Source: an uncultured Prevotella sp. (GTDB lineage Bacteria; Bacteroidota; Bacteroidia; Bacteroidales; Bacteroidaceae). From it: a stretch of DNA of 46,042 nucleotides. The notes below the pieces were generated by a model. It did not search any database. It was not told where the DNA came from and saw nothing but the letters and a program-made list of their open reading frames with translations. Positions 7,759 to 15,177 of the stretch are shown here, in pieces (within the stretch, counting starts at the first letter, position 1; every line of letters begins with the position of its first letter). The stretch is taken from positions 1 through 46,042 of the forward strand of contig UQHJ01000013.1 in NCBI GenBank assembly GCA_900540885.1, given 5' to 3'. The position numbers and the translations under genes were made by a program.

Positions 7759-10383
7759 TTACAGACTTAATTCGATTACCTTCTTAACAGCGTCTTCAAG
7801 TCCTGTAGCGTCCTTACCACCAGCAGTAGCGAAGTGGGGAGCACCACCGCCACCACCCTTGATGAGTTTGGCGGCCTCACGTACTAACTGACCTGCATTG
7901 AGTTTGCGGCTTTCAACCAAATTCTTGCTAATCATCACCGTAAGCAATGGTTTGCCTTCGTGAGTTGAACCTAATACGCAAAGTGTATCATTAGGTAAGA
8001 TGCTTGCTATCTGGAAGGCGAGGTCCTTCACGGCATTAGGATCGATTGCCGTGGGGATAACGCACTTGATAAGCTTTACACCGTCTACTTCTTCTGCATT
8101 CGCTACCAACTTGTCGCGTAAAGCAGTGAGTTTCTCCTTCACGTAGCCTTCTACCTGCTTCTTGAGTCCGTCGTTCTCTTCGATCGTCTTCTGAATAACG
8201 GCAGTGAGGTCCTTCGCATTGTTAAAGAACGACTTGAGGTTGGTGAGCAAGTCATGTTGCGCATAAACGCTCTCTTCAGCGGCTTCGCCTGTGATAGCCT
8301 CGATACGACGCACACCTGCAGCGACACTGCTCTCGCTCACGATGCGGAACAAACCAATGCGACCTGTACTCTTGGCATGGCAACCACCACAAAATTCTAC
8401 GCTTTTGCCAAACTGTACGACACGTACTTTGTCGCCATACTTCTCGCCGAAGAGGGCAATAGCACCTAACTCCTTGGCTTTTTCCATGGGTACGTCGCGG
8501 TGATCTTGCAAGGGAATGTCCTCACGAATGCGGCGGTTGACAATGCGTTCAACTTGGCGCAATTCTTCAGGTGTAACCTTTTGGAAGTGTGAGAAGTCGA
8601 AACGTAAATAATCGGGCGTACAGAGTGAACCCTTTTGTTCAACATGAGTGCCAAGCACTTCACGCAAAGCTTGGTCGAGCAAGTGAGTAGCGGTATGGTT
8701 GGCCTCGCTACCACGACGTGACTTAACGTTTACTTCTGCATGGAAAGTATGTTCGGGGTGCGTAGGCAACTTCTTGGTCAAGTGAATGGGCAGATTGTTC
8801 TCGCGCTTAGTATCGAAGATTTCAACTTTTTCATCACCATCTACTAACACGCCTTGATCGCCTACCTGACCACCCATTTCTGCATAGAAAGGAGTCTGAT
8901 CGAGTACCAATTCATAGAAGGTCTGCTTCTTCTGCTGTACACGACGGTAACGAAGAATTTGGCAATCACCCTCGGTGAAGTCCCAACCTGTAAATTGAGT
9001 TTCGCCTTCTTTCAAGATTACCCAATCGTCTGTCTCAACTGCGGCTGCGTTACGAGCGCGTTCCTTTTGCTTCTGCATCTCGGTGTTGAAGCCAGTCTCG
9101 TCTACTTCGAGTCCGTTCTCATGACAGATGAGTTCGGTCAAGTCGAAGGGGAAGCCATAAGTGTCGAACAGGGTAAATGCCTTCTCGCCTTCTACTACGG
9201 TCTTGCCCTCTTGCTTTGTCTGAGCAATAACGCCTTCCAACATATTGATACCTGTTGAGAGCGTGCGGAGGAAGCTCTCCTCCTCTTCTTGCATCACACG
9301 ACCAATGAGCACTTGTTGTGCTTTGAGTTCGGGATAAGCCTCGCCCATTTCTGCCACAAGTGTTGGCACTAACTTGCAGAGGAAAGCCTCACGCTGCCCT
9401 AAGAAAGTGTAGGCATAGCGAACGGCACGACGCAAGATACGACGAATTACGTAACCAGCCTTTGCGTTAGAAGGCAACTGACCGTCGGCAATAGAGAAAG
9501 AAATAGCGCGCAAGTGGTCAGCGATAACACGCATAGCCACGTCTATCTTCTCTTCTTTGCCATATTCAAAGCCTGAAAGTTCGGCTATCTTCTTAATAAT
9601 GGGCTGGAAAATATCGGTATCGTAATTAGAGTTCTTACCTTGAATAGCACGAACCAAACGTTCAAATCCCATACCCGTATCGATTACGTTCATGCCTAAT
9701 GGAACGAGTGAGCCATTGGCCTTACGCTCAAACTGCATGAACACGATGTTCCAGATTTCGATTACCTGAGGGTCGTCCTTATTGACCAACTCGCGGCCAG
9801 GCACTTGAGCCTTCTCTTCGGGAGTACGACTGTCGAGGTGAATTTCAGAGCAAGGACCGCAAGGACCGGTATCACCCATTTCCCAGAAGTTGTCGTGCTT
9901 ATTACCATTGATGATATGATCGGCAGGTACGTGCTTTGCCCAATAAGAAGCGGCTTCATCGTCGCGCTTCAGTCCTTCTTCTTCAGAGCCCTCAAATATG
10001 GTTACGTAGAGATCTTTGGGGTCGAGATGAAGCACATTGACAAGATATTCCCAAGCATAGTCAATAGCTCCTTCCTTAAAGTAGTCGCCAAAGCTCCAGT
10101 TACCCAACATCTCGAACATGGTGTGGTGGTAAGTATCATGTCCTACCTCTTCCAAGTCGTTGTGCTTACCGCTTACGCGCAAACACTTTTGAGAGTCGGC
10201 ACGGCGGCGAGGTTCAGGGTCACGTTGACCAAGGATAATATCTTTCCACTGATTCATACCAGCGTTAGTAAACATCAGCGTGGGGTCATCTTTTATCACC
10301 ATCGGAGCTGACGGAACGATGGTATGTCCTTTCGACTCAAAGAATTTCTTATATGAGTCGCGGATTTCGTTAGCAGTCATCAT
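7759..10383 (-). CDS. alaS: Alanine--tRNA ligase
   Basis: AlaRS charges tRNA-Ala and edits mischarged Ser/Gly. At 874 residues it is full length. The class II catalytic core runs from the N terminus (SKGHTIVPSAPMV, TNAGMNQWKDIILG, then the RRADSQKCLR motif). The tRNA-recognition domain follows, then the editing domain with HTATHLLDQAL near residue 563 and CGGCHAKSTGRIG near residue 663, which together supply the zinc ligands. The C-terminal oligomerisation domain ends with the glycine-rich KGGGGGAPHFATAGGK motif. The start could be the second Met at 10380. A near-perfect promoter lies 34-64 bases upstream. It is the first gene of the minus-strand run, and its stop is followed by an iterated-unit hairpin. 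Confidence 0.98.
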   Translation of the reverse strand: MMTANEIRDSYKKFFESKGHTIVPSAPMVIKDDPTLMFTNAGMNQWKDIILGQRDPEPRRRADSQKCLRVSGKHNDLEEVGHDTYHHTMFEMLGNWSFGDYFKEGAIDYAWEYLVNVLHLDPKDLYVTIFEGSEEEGLKRDDEAASYWAKHVPADHIINGNKHDNFWEMGDTGPCGPCSEIHLDSRTPEEKAQVPGRELVNKDDPQVIEIWNIVFMQFERKANGSLVPLGMNVIDTGMGFERLVRAIQGKNSNYDTDIFQPIIKKIAELSGFEYGKEEKIDVAMRVIADHLRAISFSIADGQLPSNAKAGYVIRRILRRAVRYAYTFLGQREAFLCKLVPTLVAEMGEAYPELKAQQVLIGRVMQEEEESFLRTLSTGINMLEGVIAQTKQEGKTVVEGEKAFTLFDTYGFPFDLTELICHENGLEVDETGFNTEMQKQKERARNAAAVETDDWVILKEGETQFTGWDFTEGDCQILRYRRVQQKKQTFYELVLDQTPFYAEMGGQVGDQGVLVDGDEKVEIFDTKRENNLPIHLTKKLPTHPEHTFHAEVNVKSRRGSEANHTATHLLDQALREVLGTHVEQKGSLCTPDYLRFDFSHFQKVTPEELRQVERIVNRRIREDIPLQDHRDVPMEKAKELGAIALFGEKYGDKVRVVQFGKSVEFCGGCHAKSTGRIGLFRIVSESSVAAGVRRIEAITGEAAEESVYAQHDLLTNLKSFFNNAKDLTAVIQKTIEENDGLKKQVEGYVKEKLTALRDKLVANAEEVDGVKLIKCVIPTAIDPNAVKDLAFQIASILPNDTLCVLGSTHEGKPLLTVMISKNLVESRKLNAGQLVREAAKLIKGGGGGAPHFATAGGKDATGLEDAVKKVIELSL

Positions 10384-10416
10384 TTTATATTTTGTTGTAA
10401 TATTTTATATTTGGTG

Positions 10417-10447
10417 CAAAGGTAGTGCAAGGCGAGCGCAATGCAAA
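10417..10447 (-). promoter_or_regulatory. Bacteroidota-type promoter for alaS
   Basis: Minus strand: TTTG, exactly 19 bases, TACCTTTG, a perfect match to the consensus. The predicted leader is about 25-30 bases. Confidence 0.8.
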
Positions 10448-10515
10448 ATGAAAGTCAAAAAACTTTCATTTTCATTGCAGGGTAGCAGTCTACCTTCGTG
10501 AAACGGTCTGTATAG

Positions 10516-10695
10516 TTGTTCTTCTGTAAGTGCGGTAAGAAAGAGGGTTGGAAACTGCTTATTACAACTGAAACAAAACTCAATTTTATGCTTGCCTATG
10601 AAATCTACGCAATGCGTTGGCGTATAGAAATATTCTGCTCTGACAGCAAACGCTTGCTGGGACTTGCGGATTGCTCCTCACGTGACTTTTTTGAC
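10516..10695 (+). pseudogene. Transposase scrap (IS4-like DDE family)
   Basis: An open stretch of about 60 residues without a proper start reads WKLLITTETKLNFMLAYEI, then YAMRWRIEIF and KRLLGLADCSSRDF. This is the pattern around the catalytic Glu of IS4-type transposases (YxxRWxIExxF...KxxLGLxxCxSRDF). It stops at a TAA right after the motif, with a T-run before it that may be a frameshift. The following stretch to about 10885 is open but I could not match it. No terminal repeats were found, so this is a decayed fragment. Confidence 0.65.
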
Positions 10696-10941
10696 TAATG
10701 TCCCACGCTATCCACATCACCACGCTCAAACGTATACTCCAATCTACTGAACCCGTAGATCTCAAACTATGGACGCGCTCTGATGAAATCCAATGCTGGC
10801 ACCACTGCATTTCTATTAGCTATGACTTCTACAAAGGCACGCGAAGAATGAAACTGCTGGATAGCAATGAAATCCGACAGTTATGAGCTGTGTGCGTGTT
10901 TGAAATAAATGGAATGGAGGTGTTTTTGTGATCCTTTGATA

Positions 10942-10988
10942 TTTGGTACCAAAATGGTTGCCAATTTAGAAATGTATTCTTGACTTTG
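10942..10988 (+). promoter_or_regulatory. Operator/promoter of the Phd/YefM antitoxin gene
   Basis: A perfect 12-bp palindrome, TTTGGTACCAAA (10942-10953), is followed by a second imperfect dyad around GGTTGCCAA. A weak promoter overlaps: GTTG at 10957-10960, 20 bases, TGACTTTG at 10981-10988. Palindromes over the promoter fit autoregulation by Phd/YefM antitoxins. Confidence 0.5.
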
Positions 10989-11014
10989 CACCATAACCAA
11001 TAAAACTTAAAGAT

Positions 11015-11269
11015 ATGACGATAGTTAGTGCAAGAGATTTTAGAGCCAATCAAGGCAAATACTTCTCAATGGTAAATTCGGGAGAACATGTGATATTGAA
11101 ATCACGTGAAGGAAACTTTCGCTTGGTTCCTGTGACTTCTTCTGATCCTATTTCTGATGACTCGCAGAAAATAGCCGCAGAGTTAAGAGGGGCTCTTCGT
11201 GAATTGAAGGAGGTTATTGCAAGAAAGAAAAAGCTTAGCACACTTGATAGTCTAATTGATGAATTATAA
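11015..11269 (+). CDS. Phd/YefM family antitoxin, without a partner toxin
   Basis: An 84-residue protein with the Phd/YefM DNA-binding fold: MTIVSARDFRANQGKYFSMV, then GEHVILKSREGNFRLVPV, the two conserved blocks of this type II antitoxin family. The N-terminal domain dimerises on an operator palindrome; the C-terminal tail (ELKEVIARKKKLSTLDSLIDEL) would normally wrap a RelE/YoeB/Txe- or Doc-type toxin. No toxin frame follows: the next bases are non-coding and run into a family D element at 11325. It is therefore an orphan, or the toxin was lost. Possible functions are immunity against related modules elsewhere in the genome or plain decay. The upstream palindrome supports intact autoregulation. 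Confidence 0.85.
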   Translation: MTIVSARDFRANQGKYFSMVNSGEHVILKSREGNFRLVPVTSSDPISDDSQKIAAELRGALRELKEVIARKKKLSTLDSLIDEL

Positions 11270-11324
11270 TTGATGAATTATAATATAATCACTTCAAGCT
11301 ACTTCAATGTAGCTGCAAAAGGTT

Positions 11325-11473
11325 AGTAATGTTTAAAAAATAACTTCCGCAGAAATTCTACGGCTAAGAGTTTTTGATGAGATGGTTTCACTTAGAGTTT
11401 TCTGGTATTTGGCAATTGAGCTAAACATAAACTGCAACAGAAAAATTGCGGAAGTTATTTTTTGAATATTACT
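11325..11473. repeat. Family D inverted-repeat element, copy 1 (149 bp)
   Basis: The ends AGTAATGTTTAAAAAATAAC plus TTCCGCA are inverted at the other side as TGCGGAAGTT, ATTTTTTGAATATTACT. Read on the minus strand its first 60 bases resemble copy 2. No transposase lies inside. The remaining bases to 11705 show no gene I can support. Confidence 0.8.
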
Positions 11474-11705
11474 TAACTTTGCAGATGAACTTTTGATAGC
11501 ATCTCTGCAGATTTCCGTATATTGGTTGAGTGGTTCTGATGTCATGTTACTTTAAGCTTAGTACACTATAAAGTTACTGATAATCAGCCACTTAACCAAA
11601 TTGTATTAGTTGCATTAGGTTAATTAACTCTCTCATTTTCAAACGATTACATTAGAATTAACAGAGTATAGGTAAAGAAGAAAGCAAGTAATATTCTGAA
11701 CCATT

Positions 11706-12182
11706 CTACCCCATTTTTATAGGCACACCATGTGTATTCTTCACTTCTTTCATAACGAATACACTATGGAAATAGCCTACGCTATCGATGTTGCCAAGCT
11801 TGGTACGCATAAACTCCTGGTATGACTCCATATCGCGAGTTTGTATTTTTAGCGTGAAGTCATATTCACCACTCGTATTATAGCATTCCGTGATTTCTTC
11901 GATATCTTGTATTGCTTCCATAAAATCATCCATCAGCATTTGCGAATGGCGCTTAAGACGCATATTACACAACACCGTCATACCATTGTCCGTCTTCTTA
12001 GCATCGAGGATGGCATGATAGCCTTTGATAAAGCCCTCACGCTCCAATCGCTTTTGGCGGTCGAAGGTGGGCGAGGTTGAGAGATTAACCCTCATTGCAA
12101 GTTCTTTTACTGTAAGCGTACTATTCTCTTGAAGGATGTGCAATATCTTGCGATCTATACTATCAAGTTCCGAGAATTTCAT
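11706..12182 (-). CDS. Lrp/AsnC family transcriptional regulator
   Basis: A 158-residue feast/famine regulator. Residues 1-60 form the winged helix-turn-helix (LDSIDRKILHILQENSTLTVKELA, then NLSTSPTFDRQKRLEREGFI). From about 66 onward the RAM effector domain follows, with ITECYNTSGEYDFTLKIQ, the typical ligand-pocket signature that in this family senses amino acids. It is divergent from the core-MetE gene; the two promoters sit back to back in 150 bases, and a near-consensus Lrp box lies just upstream of its own start. It likely represses itself and controls the neighbour, probably in response to methionine or another amino acid. The ligand is inference. Confidence 0.93.
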   Translation of the reverse strand: MKFSELDSIDRKILHILQENSTLTVKELAMRVNLSTSPTFDRQKRLEREGFIKGYHAILDAKKTDNGMTVLCNMRLKRHSQMLMDDFMEAIQDIEEITECYNTSGEYDFTLKIQTRDMESYQEFMRTKLGNIDSVGYFHSVFVMKEVKNTHGVPIKMG

Positions 12183-12188
12183 TTATTG

Positions 12189-12203
12189 TAGAATAATATT
12201 CTG
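12189..12203. promoter_or_regulatory. Lrp-type operator box
   Basis: TAGAATAATATTCTG matches the E. coli Lrp consensus YAGHAWATTWTDCTR at 14 of 15 positions and has dyad arms AGAAT/ATTCT. It lies 7 bases upstream of the lrp-type start. The half-site AATATTCT recurs exactly 60 bases later, at 12255-12262, over the divergent -33 boxes. Confidence 0.6.
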
Positions 12204-12224
12204 TTATTATAAAGTTTTTAAGCA

Positions 12225-12256
12225 CAAAAGTAGCATATTTTCCTTAACTCACCAAA
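12225..12256 (-). promoter_or_regulatory. Promoter of the Lrp-type regulator gene
   Basis: Minus strand: TTTG, 20 bases, TACTTTTG. Its upstream box is only five bases from that of the divergent promoter. Confidence 0.7.
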
Positions 12257-12261
12257 TATTC

Positions 12262-12292
12262 TTTGTCGAAACACGCAACTATCATACCTTTG
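12262..12292 (+). promoter_or_regulatory. Promoter of the core-MetE gene
   Basis: TTTG, exactly 19 bases, TACCTTTG, a perfect consensus. Transcription would begin near 12297, which rules out the longer open frame from 12136. Confidence 0.8.
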
Positions 12293-12330
12293 CAAACGAA
12301 ATAATGATAACAACAAAACAAACAACAATC

Positions 12331-13416
12331 ATGACAAAGACTATTAATGGTATTCAGGTTCCACAGCGAGCTGATTTCGTAGGCAGTTTTCTTCGTCCTG
12401 CTAATCTCAACGATAGCAATCGCGACGAATACGTAGCACAACTGGTAGAGAAGCAGAAGAAATTAGGCTATACCCTCATCACAGATGGAGAATTTAATCG
12501 CACATTCTGGCACCTTGATTTCTTTTGGGGCTTTGGTGGTGTTACCCATGAGCCTGGTGGCGATATAGCCTTCAATGGCGAAACTGCACGTCTTGACAAA
12601 GTTTATCTCACTGGCAAACTTACTGCACAGCCTCATCCATTCATCGAGGCTTATAAGAAGCTAAAGAAATATGAAGACGATAAGCATATCGCAAAACTCA
12701 CCATTCCTGCACCAGCACAGCTATTCCAACAGCTCAACCTACCCAAGAACTTCCTAGGCACAAGAGCCATATATACTAATATCAATGACCTTATAAACGA
12801 TATTGCTGCTGTATACCAGGATTTCATTCGTCAGTTCTATGCCGTAGGAGGTAGATATCTCCAGCTTGATGATTGCTCGTGGGGAGCAATTTTAGGTAGT
12901 TCAAATTCTATTTCTTTACAGCGATATAAGGAATTGGGTAGCAACCTCGATGATGTAAAAGAACAGCTACTAACTGTCAACAACCGCGCTATAGAAGGTC
13001 GTCCTGCAGATTTGGTAGTGGCAACACACATTTGTCGTGGTAACTATCATTCTACATGGTTTAATAGTGGCGCCTACGACTCTGTAGCCGATTGGGCTTT
13101 TGCTCGTGAGAATGTAGATGTGCTATATCTTGAATACGACGATGAGCGCTCTGGCGGCTTTGAGCCATTAGCAAAGGTTAGTCCAGACAAGCATGTGGTA
13201 CTCGGACTGATAACCACCAAGCGCCCTGAACTTGAAGACGAGGACGGAATTATAGCTCGCATCCACGAGGCTGCCAAATACATACCATTGGAGCGTCTTT
13301 CGCTCTCGCCACAATGTGGTTTCGCCTCTTGTGCAATTGGTAATAAGCTTACTGTTGAGCAGCAATGGGCAAAACTACAACTTGTAAAGCGTATCTCGGA
13401 GAAAGTATGGGGATAA
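12331..13416 (+). CDS. Core-MetE family cobalamin-independent methyltransferase
   Basis: A 361-residue protein equal to the catalytic C-terminal half of MetE, without the N-terminal half (the YxjG/YxjH-type or core-MetE group). The family transfers a methyl group to a thiol such as homocysteine using zinc. Visible are RADFVGSFLRP at 13-23, the zinc ligands in HICRGN (His233, Cys235), Glu268 in YLEYDDERSG and Cys329 in LSPQCGF, all intact. The start is 12331 or 12304, both in frame; the promoter excludes anything upstream. An A-rich leader precedes 12331. It is divergent from an Lrp-type regulator and ends at a clear hairpin, so it is a monocistronic unit. The natural methyl donor and acceptor are unknown. 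Confidence 0.9.
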   Translation: MTKTINGIQVPQRADFVGSFLRPANLNDSNRDEYVAQLVEKQKKLGYTLITDGEFNRTFWHLDFFWGFGGVTHEPGGDIAFNGETARLDKVYLTGKLTAQPHPFIEAYKKLKKYEDDKHIAKLTIPAPAQLFQQLNLPKNFLGTRAIYTNINDLINDIAAVYQDFIRQFYAVGGRYLQLDDCSWGAILGSSNSISLQRYKELGSNLDDVKEQLLTVNNRAIEGRPADLVVATHICRGNYHSTWFNSGAYDSVADWAFARENVDVLYLEYDDERSGGFEPLAKVSPDKHVVLGLITTKRPELEDEDGIIARIHEAAKYIPLERLSLSPQCGFASCAIGNKLTVEQQWAKLQLVKRISEKVWG

Positions 13417-13459
13417 GGAGGCAATATTGTAAAAACAGCAAATTGATTACTATAGAAAT

Positions 13460-13485
13460 GCAAGTGTCAAATATATGACACTTGC
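13460..13485 (+). terminator. Terminator after the core-MetE gene
   Basis: GCAAGTGTCA pairs with TGACACTTGC around AATATA, 43 bases past the stop. The T-content downstream is modest. Confidence 0.65.
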
Positions 13486-13550
13486 TTCACCTTTATCCAA
13501 TAGTCTTCCTGCATCTATTTAGCATCGACATTGATTTCTCTTTTGCCAAG

Positions 13551-13730
13551 TCAGCCCGCTTTTACCCAAACCTTGTGGCTACCTTTTCCTTTTGATTCGG
13601 AAGGAACCTCGTCGCCTTCAGACAGCTTTTTCAGTTCGCCAGAGGCGGATGTGCGGCTAAGGTTGTTAAGGGTTGCATATTCTTGCAGGATAATAACTCC
13701 ATGCTTGTCAATCCAGTTGGTGGCACGCTT
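13551..13730 (-). pseudogene. C-terminal gene fragment cut by a family D element
   Basis: On the minus strand an open frame runs out of the end of the family D element at 13731 and stops at 13551. It reads RATNWIDKHGVIILQEYATL, then NNLSRTSASGELKKLSE, and ends GKGSHKVWVKAG. It resembles a winged-helix segment (helix LSRTSASGELKKL) such as those closing Fic-type or AlbA-type ATP-binding proteins; that assignment is a guess. There is no start and no matching piece beyond the element at 13845, so it is a remnant. Confidence 0.5.
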
Positions 13731-13845
13731 AGTAATGTTTTAAAAAATAACTTCCGCAATTTTTTCTGTTGCTATTTGTGTTTAACTCATCATCAGATGC
13801 TCTTGAACGCATATTTTCTGCGGAAGTTATTTTTTGAACATTACT
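13731..13845. repeat. Family D inverted-repeat element, copy 2 (115 bp)
   Basis: Bounded by AGTAATGTTTTAAAAAATAA and TTATTTTTTGAACATTACT, with CTTCCGCA/TGCGGAAG inside. Its left 60 bases resemble the inverted copy 1. It truncates the fragment on its left. Confidence 0.8.
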
Positions 13846-13899
13846 ACCATTGTTTTACTTCGAAAAAGATAATCCCTTTCCGTAAAAAAAAAATAATCA

Positions 13900-14358
13900 T
13901 TAGAATTGAAAACCAACCCTCAGTCCAACGTTATGCTCCTCATAATAGGTATTCATGCCCCAAGCTAAACCAATGGTCAAAGCATATTCCTTTGCCAAGG
14001 GCAAAGCTATGCCTATAGTTGGGCTGAAATACCCCCCCCCATTAATTGTATCGAAGCCAAGTTTGGCTTCAGCCCATGGATTCACTTTCATTGTTTTCTT
14101 TGAGAAATATGCCTTAGTGTCAAAATAGATTGGCAGCATCTCATTTTCATAACCAATACCTCCACCCACAAACCAGGTCTTATTGATTTGGTATCCATGT
14201 GTTGTAAATAGGGCTGCGCCACCACATCCACAAGAGAGGTCGGCATTCAACCCAAGAGCAACATCGCCTTTATAGCCTTTGTTGCGATAACTGTTTGCTT
14301 GCGCAAAACTCATATATGGTATAAACACCAAAAGAAAGAGTAAAACTATTTTCTTCAT
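13900..14358 (-). CDS. Small outer-membrane beta-barrel-like protein with a G9 tract
   Basis: A 152-residue protein with a signal peptide (MKKIVLLFLLVFIPYMSFAQA), alternating Gly/aromatic strands and a terminal VGLRVGFQF, the Phe-ending signature of outer-membrane barrels. It may be a porin-like or OmpW/OmpX-like small barrel. I know no function. Cys-rich LSCGCGGAA near residue 43 is odd for a barrel. Codons for Asn-Gly-Gly-Gly-Tyr near residue 107 contain an uninterrupted run of nine G (coding strand; 14032-14040 on plus). The frame is on at nine; gain or loss of one G would truncate the protein. Downstream is family D copy 2 and upstream the IS30 scrap, so it sits in worn accessory DNA. Confidence 0.75.
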   Translation of the reverse strand: MKKIVLLFLLVFIPYMSFAQANSYRNKGYKGDVALGLNADLSCGCGGAALFTTHGYQINKTWFVGGGIGYENEMLPIYFDTKAYFSKKTMKVNPWAEAKLGFDTINGGGYFSPTIGIALPLAKEYALTIGLAWGMNTYYEEHNVGLRVGFQF

Positions 14359-14432
14359 ATTTGATATTCATATTTCGTGATTTCTTCCAACTCGCAGAAC
14401 TGCACATTGTAATCTTTGTCAAACTTAAAGAG

Positions 14433-14741
14433 TCAACTAGCAAGTGCAATATTACACACAAAGTTTGAAAAGCTCCTCTTTGGGTGTTGAGAATTTGAGT
14501 TTTTCTCTTGGTATTGTATTGATTTTCTTTTGCACTTATTATAATAAAGCCATCTGTAAGAGAACTTATATCAGTCCCTTTGGGTATGTATTGTCGTATT
14601 AGTTTATTTGTGTTTTCAACTGCTCCTTTTTGCCATGAAGAGAAGGAATCAGTGAAATAGACTTGCACATCTAATTGTGCTGTTATCCATTTATGCGCTG
14701 CGAATTCACTGCCATTATCCGTTGTTATAGTAAGTGATTTT
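14433..14741 (-). pseudogene. IS30 family transposase scrap (C-terminal part)
   Basis: The minus strand reads LTITTDNGSEFAAHKWITAQ, then VYFTDSFSSWQKGAVENTNK and LIRQYIPKGTDI. This is the IS30/IS4351 catalytic core with the second Asp (TDNG) and the Glu (ENTN). The first Asp domain and the helix-turn-helix are missing, and a TAG lies just upstream. Near the end a one-base shift restores a family-like terminus (NIALAS then stop at 14433-14435). The upstream junction is with Abi-type coding sequence at about 14741. Confidence 0.85.
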
Positions 14742-14909
14742 GCTGTCAGCTAAGAGCGGATACCAATATCCACTCATTCTGTAATAGCTTATGTTTTGAA
14801 GCAATTATTTTGCTCGCATTTCATCATTGAATTGCAAGCCACGACTTTTCAGTATTTCAATTTGTTAATCAAAAGTTTTGATGGTTTTGGTATATGGAAA
14901 CTGGGACAT
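14742..14909 (-). pseudogene. Abi_2 (AbiD/AbiF-like) abortive-infection gene, N-terminal remnant
   Basis: Starting from an ATG at 14909 the minus strand reads MSQFPYTKTIKTFD, stop, QIEILKSRGLQFNDEMRAK, stop, LLQNISYYRMSGYWYPLLAD. This is the diagnostic N terminus of the Abi_2 family (QIxxLxSRGL...L..ISYYRxSGYWYPL), broken by two in-frame TAA codons. It is then cut off by the IS30 scrap at about 14742. The rest of the gene, with the HEPN-type RxxxxH motif expected in the family, is absent. Family members are phage-defence or toxin RNases. An RNA-like hairpin lies just upstream. Confidence 0.75.
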
Positions 14910-14924
14910 AAACGTATATAAACA

Positions 14925-14978
14925 AAAATAACTCACCCTGAGCGCGCTGTTCTAACGGGAAGCGGGGTGAGTGTGTTG
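14925..14978 (-). ncRNA. Candidate structured RNA upstream of the Abi_2 remnant
   Basis: On the minus strand ACTCACCC pairs with GGGTGAGT across 14972-14931, with an inner CGCT/AGCG helix and a T-rich tail TTATTTTTG, ending 15 bases before the Abi_2 ATG. A promoter-like TACTTTCG lies just upstream at 14982-14989, without a clear -33 box. The layout (promoter, compact hairpin, U tail, then Abi_2 start) is that described for abiF RNAs, conserved RNAs found upstream of abiF genes. The match to that family is not verified. Confidence 0.45.
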
Positions 14979-14989
14979 CCGCGAAAGTA

Positions 14990-15177
14990 CAAAGTATATT
15001 TGAATAATATAATTTTAAGAATTGAAATTTTACATAAACATCTACTCAAACAATATGGTTTGGTTGGAATGCTTACATTCCAACGAGAGGTAGTTGGTTA
15101 GAATATGTAATCCTCAAAAAATAAAAGGGAGAAAGCCTGTAAACTTCCTCCCTTGTTTCTATGTCAAATGAAAAAAA
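14990..15177. other. Non-coding gap downstream of the NlpE-like gene
   Basis: A/T-rich stretch with no gene I can support. CAACGAGAGG- and GGGAGAAAG-type sequences around 15091-15155 pair weakly and may help end the NlpE-like transcript. Confidence 0.3.

Noticed and set aside
8854..9258. 134-residue plus-strand frame inside alaS
   Set aside because: It is antisense to a well-conserved gene and has no recognisable domain; the same holds for the other long antisense frames in this window.
10698..10886. 62-residue frame after the IS4-like scrap
   Set aside because: I found no match to transposase C termini; it could be a shifted continuation but is unsupported.
11333..11545. 70-residue minus-strand frame across family D copy 1
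   Set aside because: Most of it is translated repeat. The first 25 residues (SEPLNQYTEICRDAIKSSSA) faintly resemble a transposase start, but not enough to call.
12136..12330. Longer start for the core-MetE gene from 12136
   Set aside because: The perfect TTTG-N19-TACCTTTG promoter at 12262-12292 lies inside that extension, and the added residues resemble no family N terminus.
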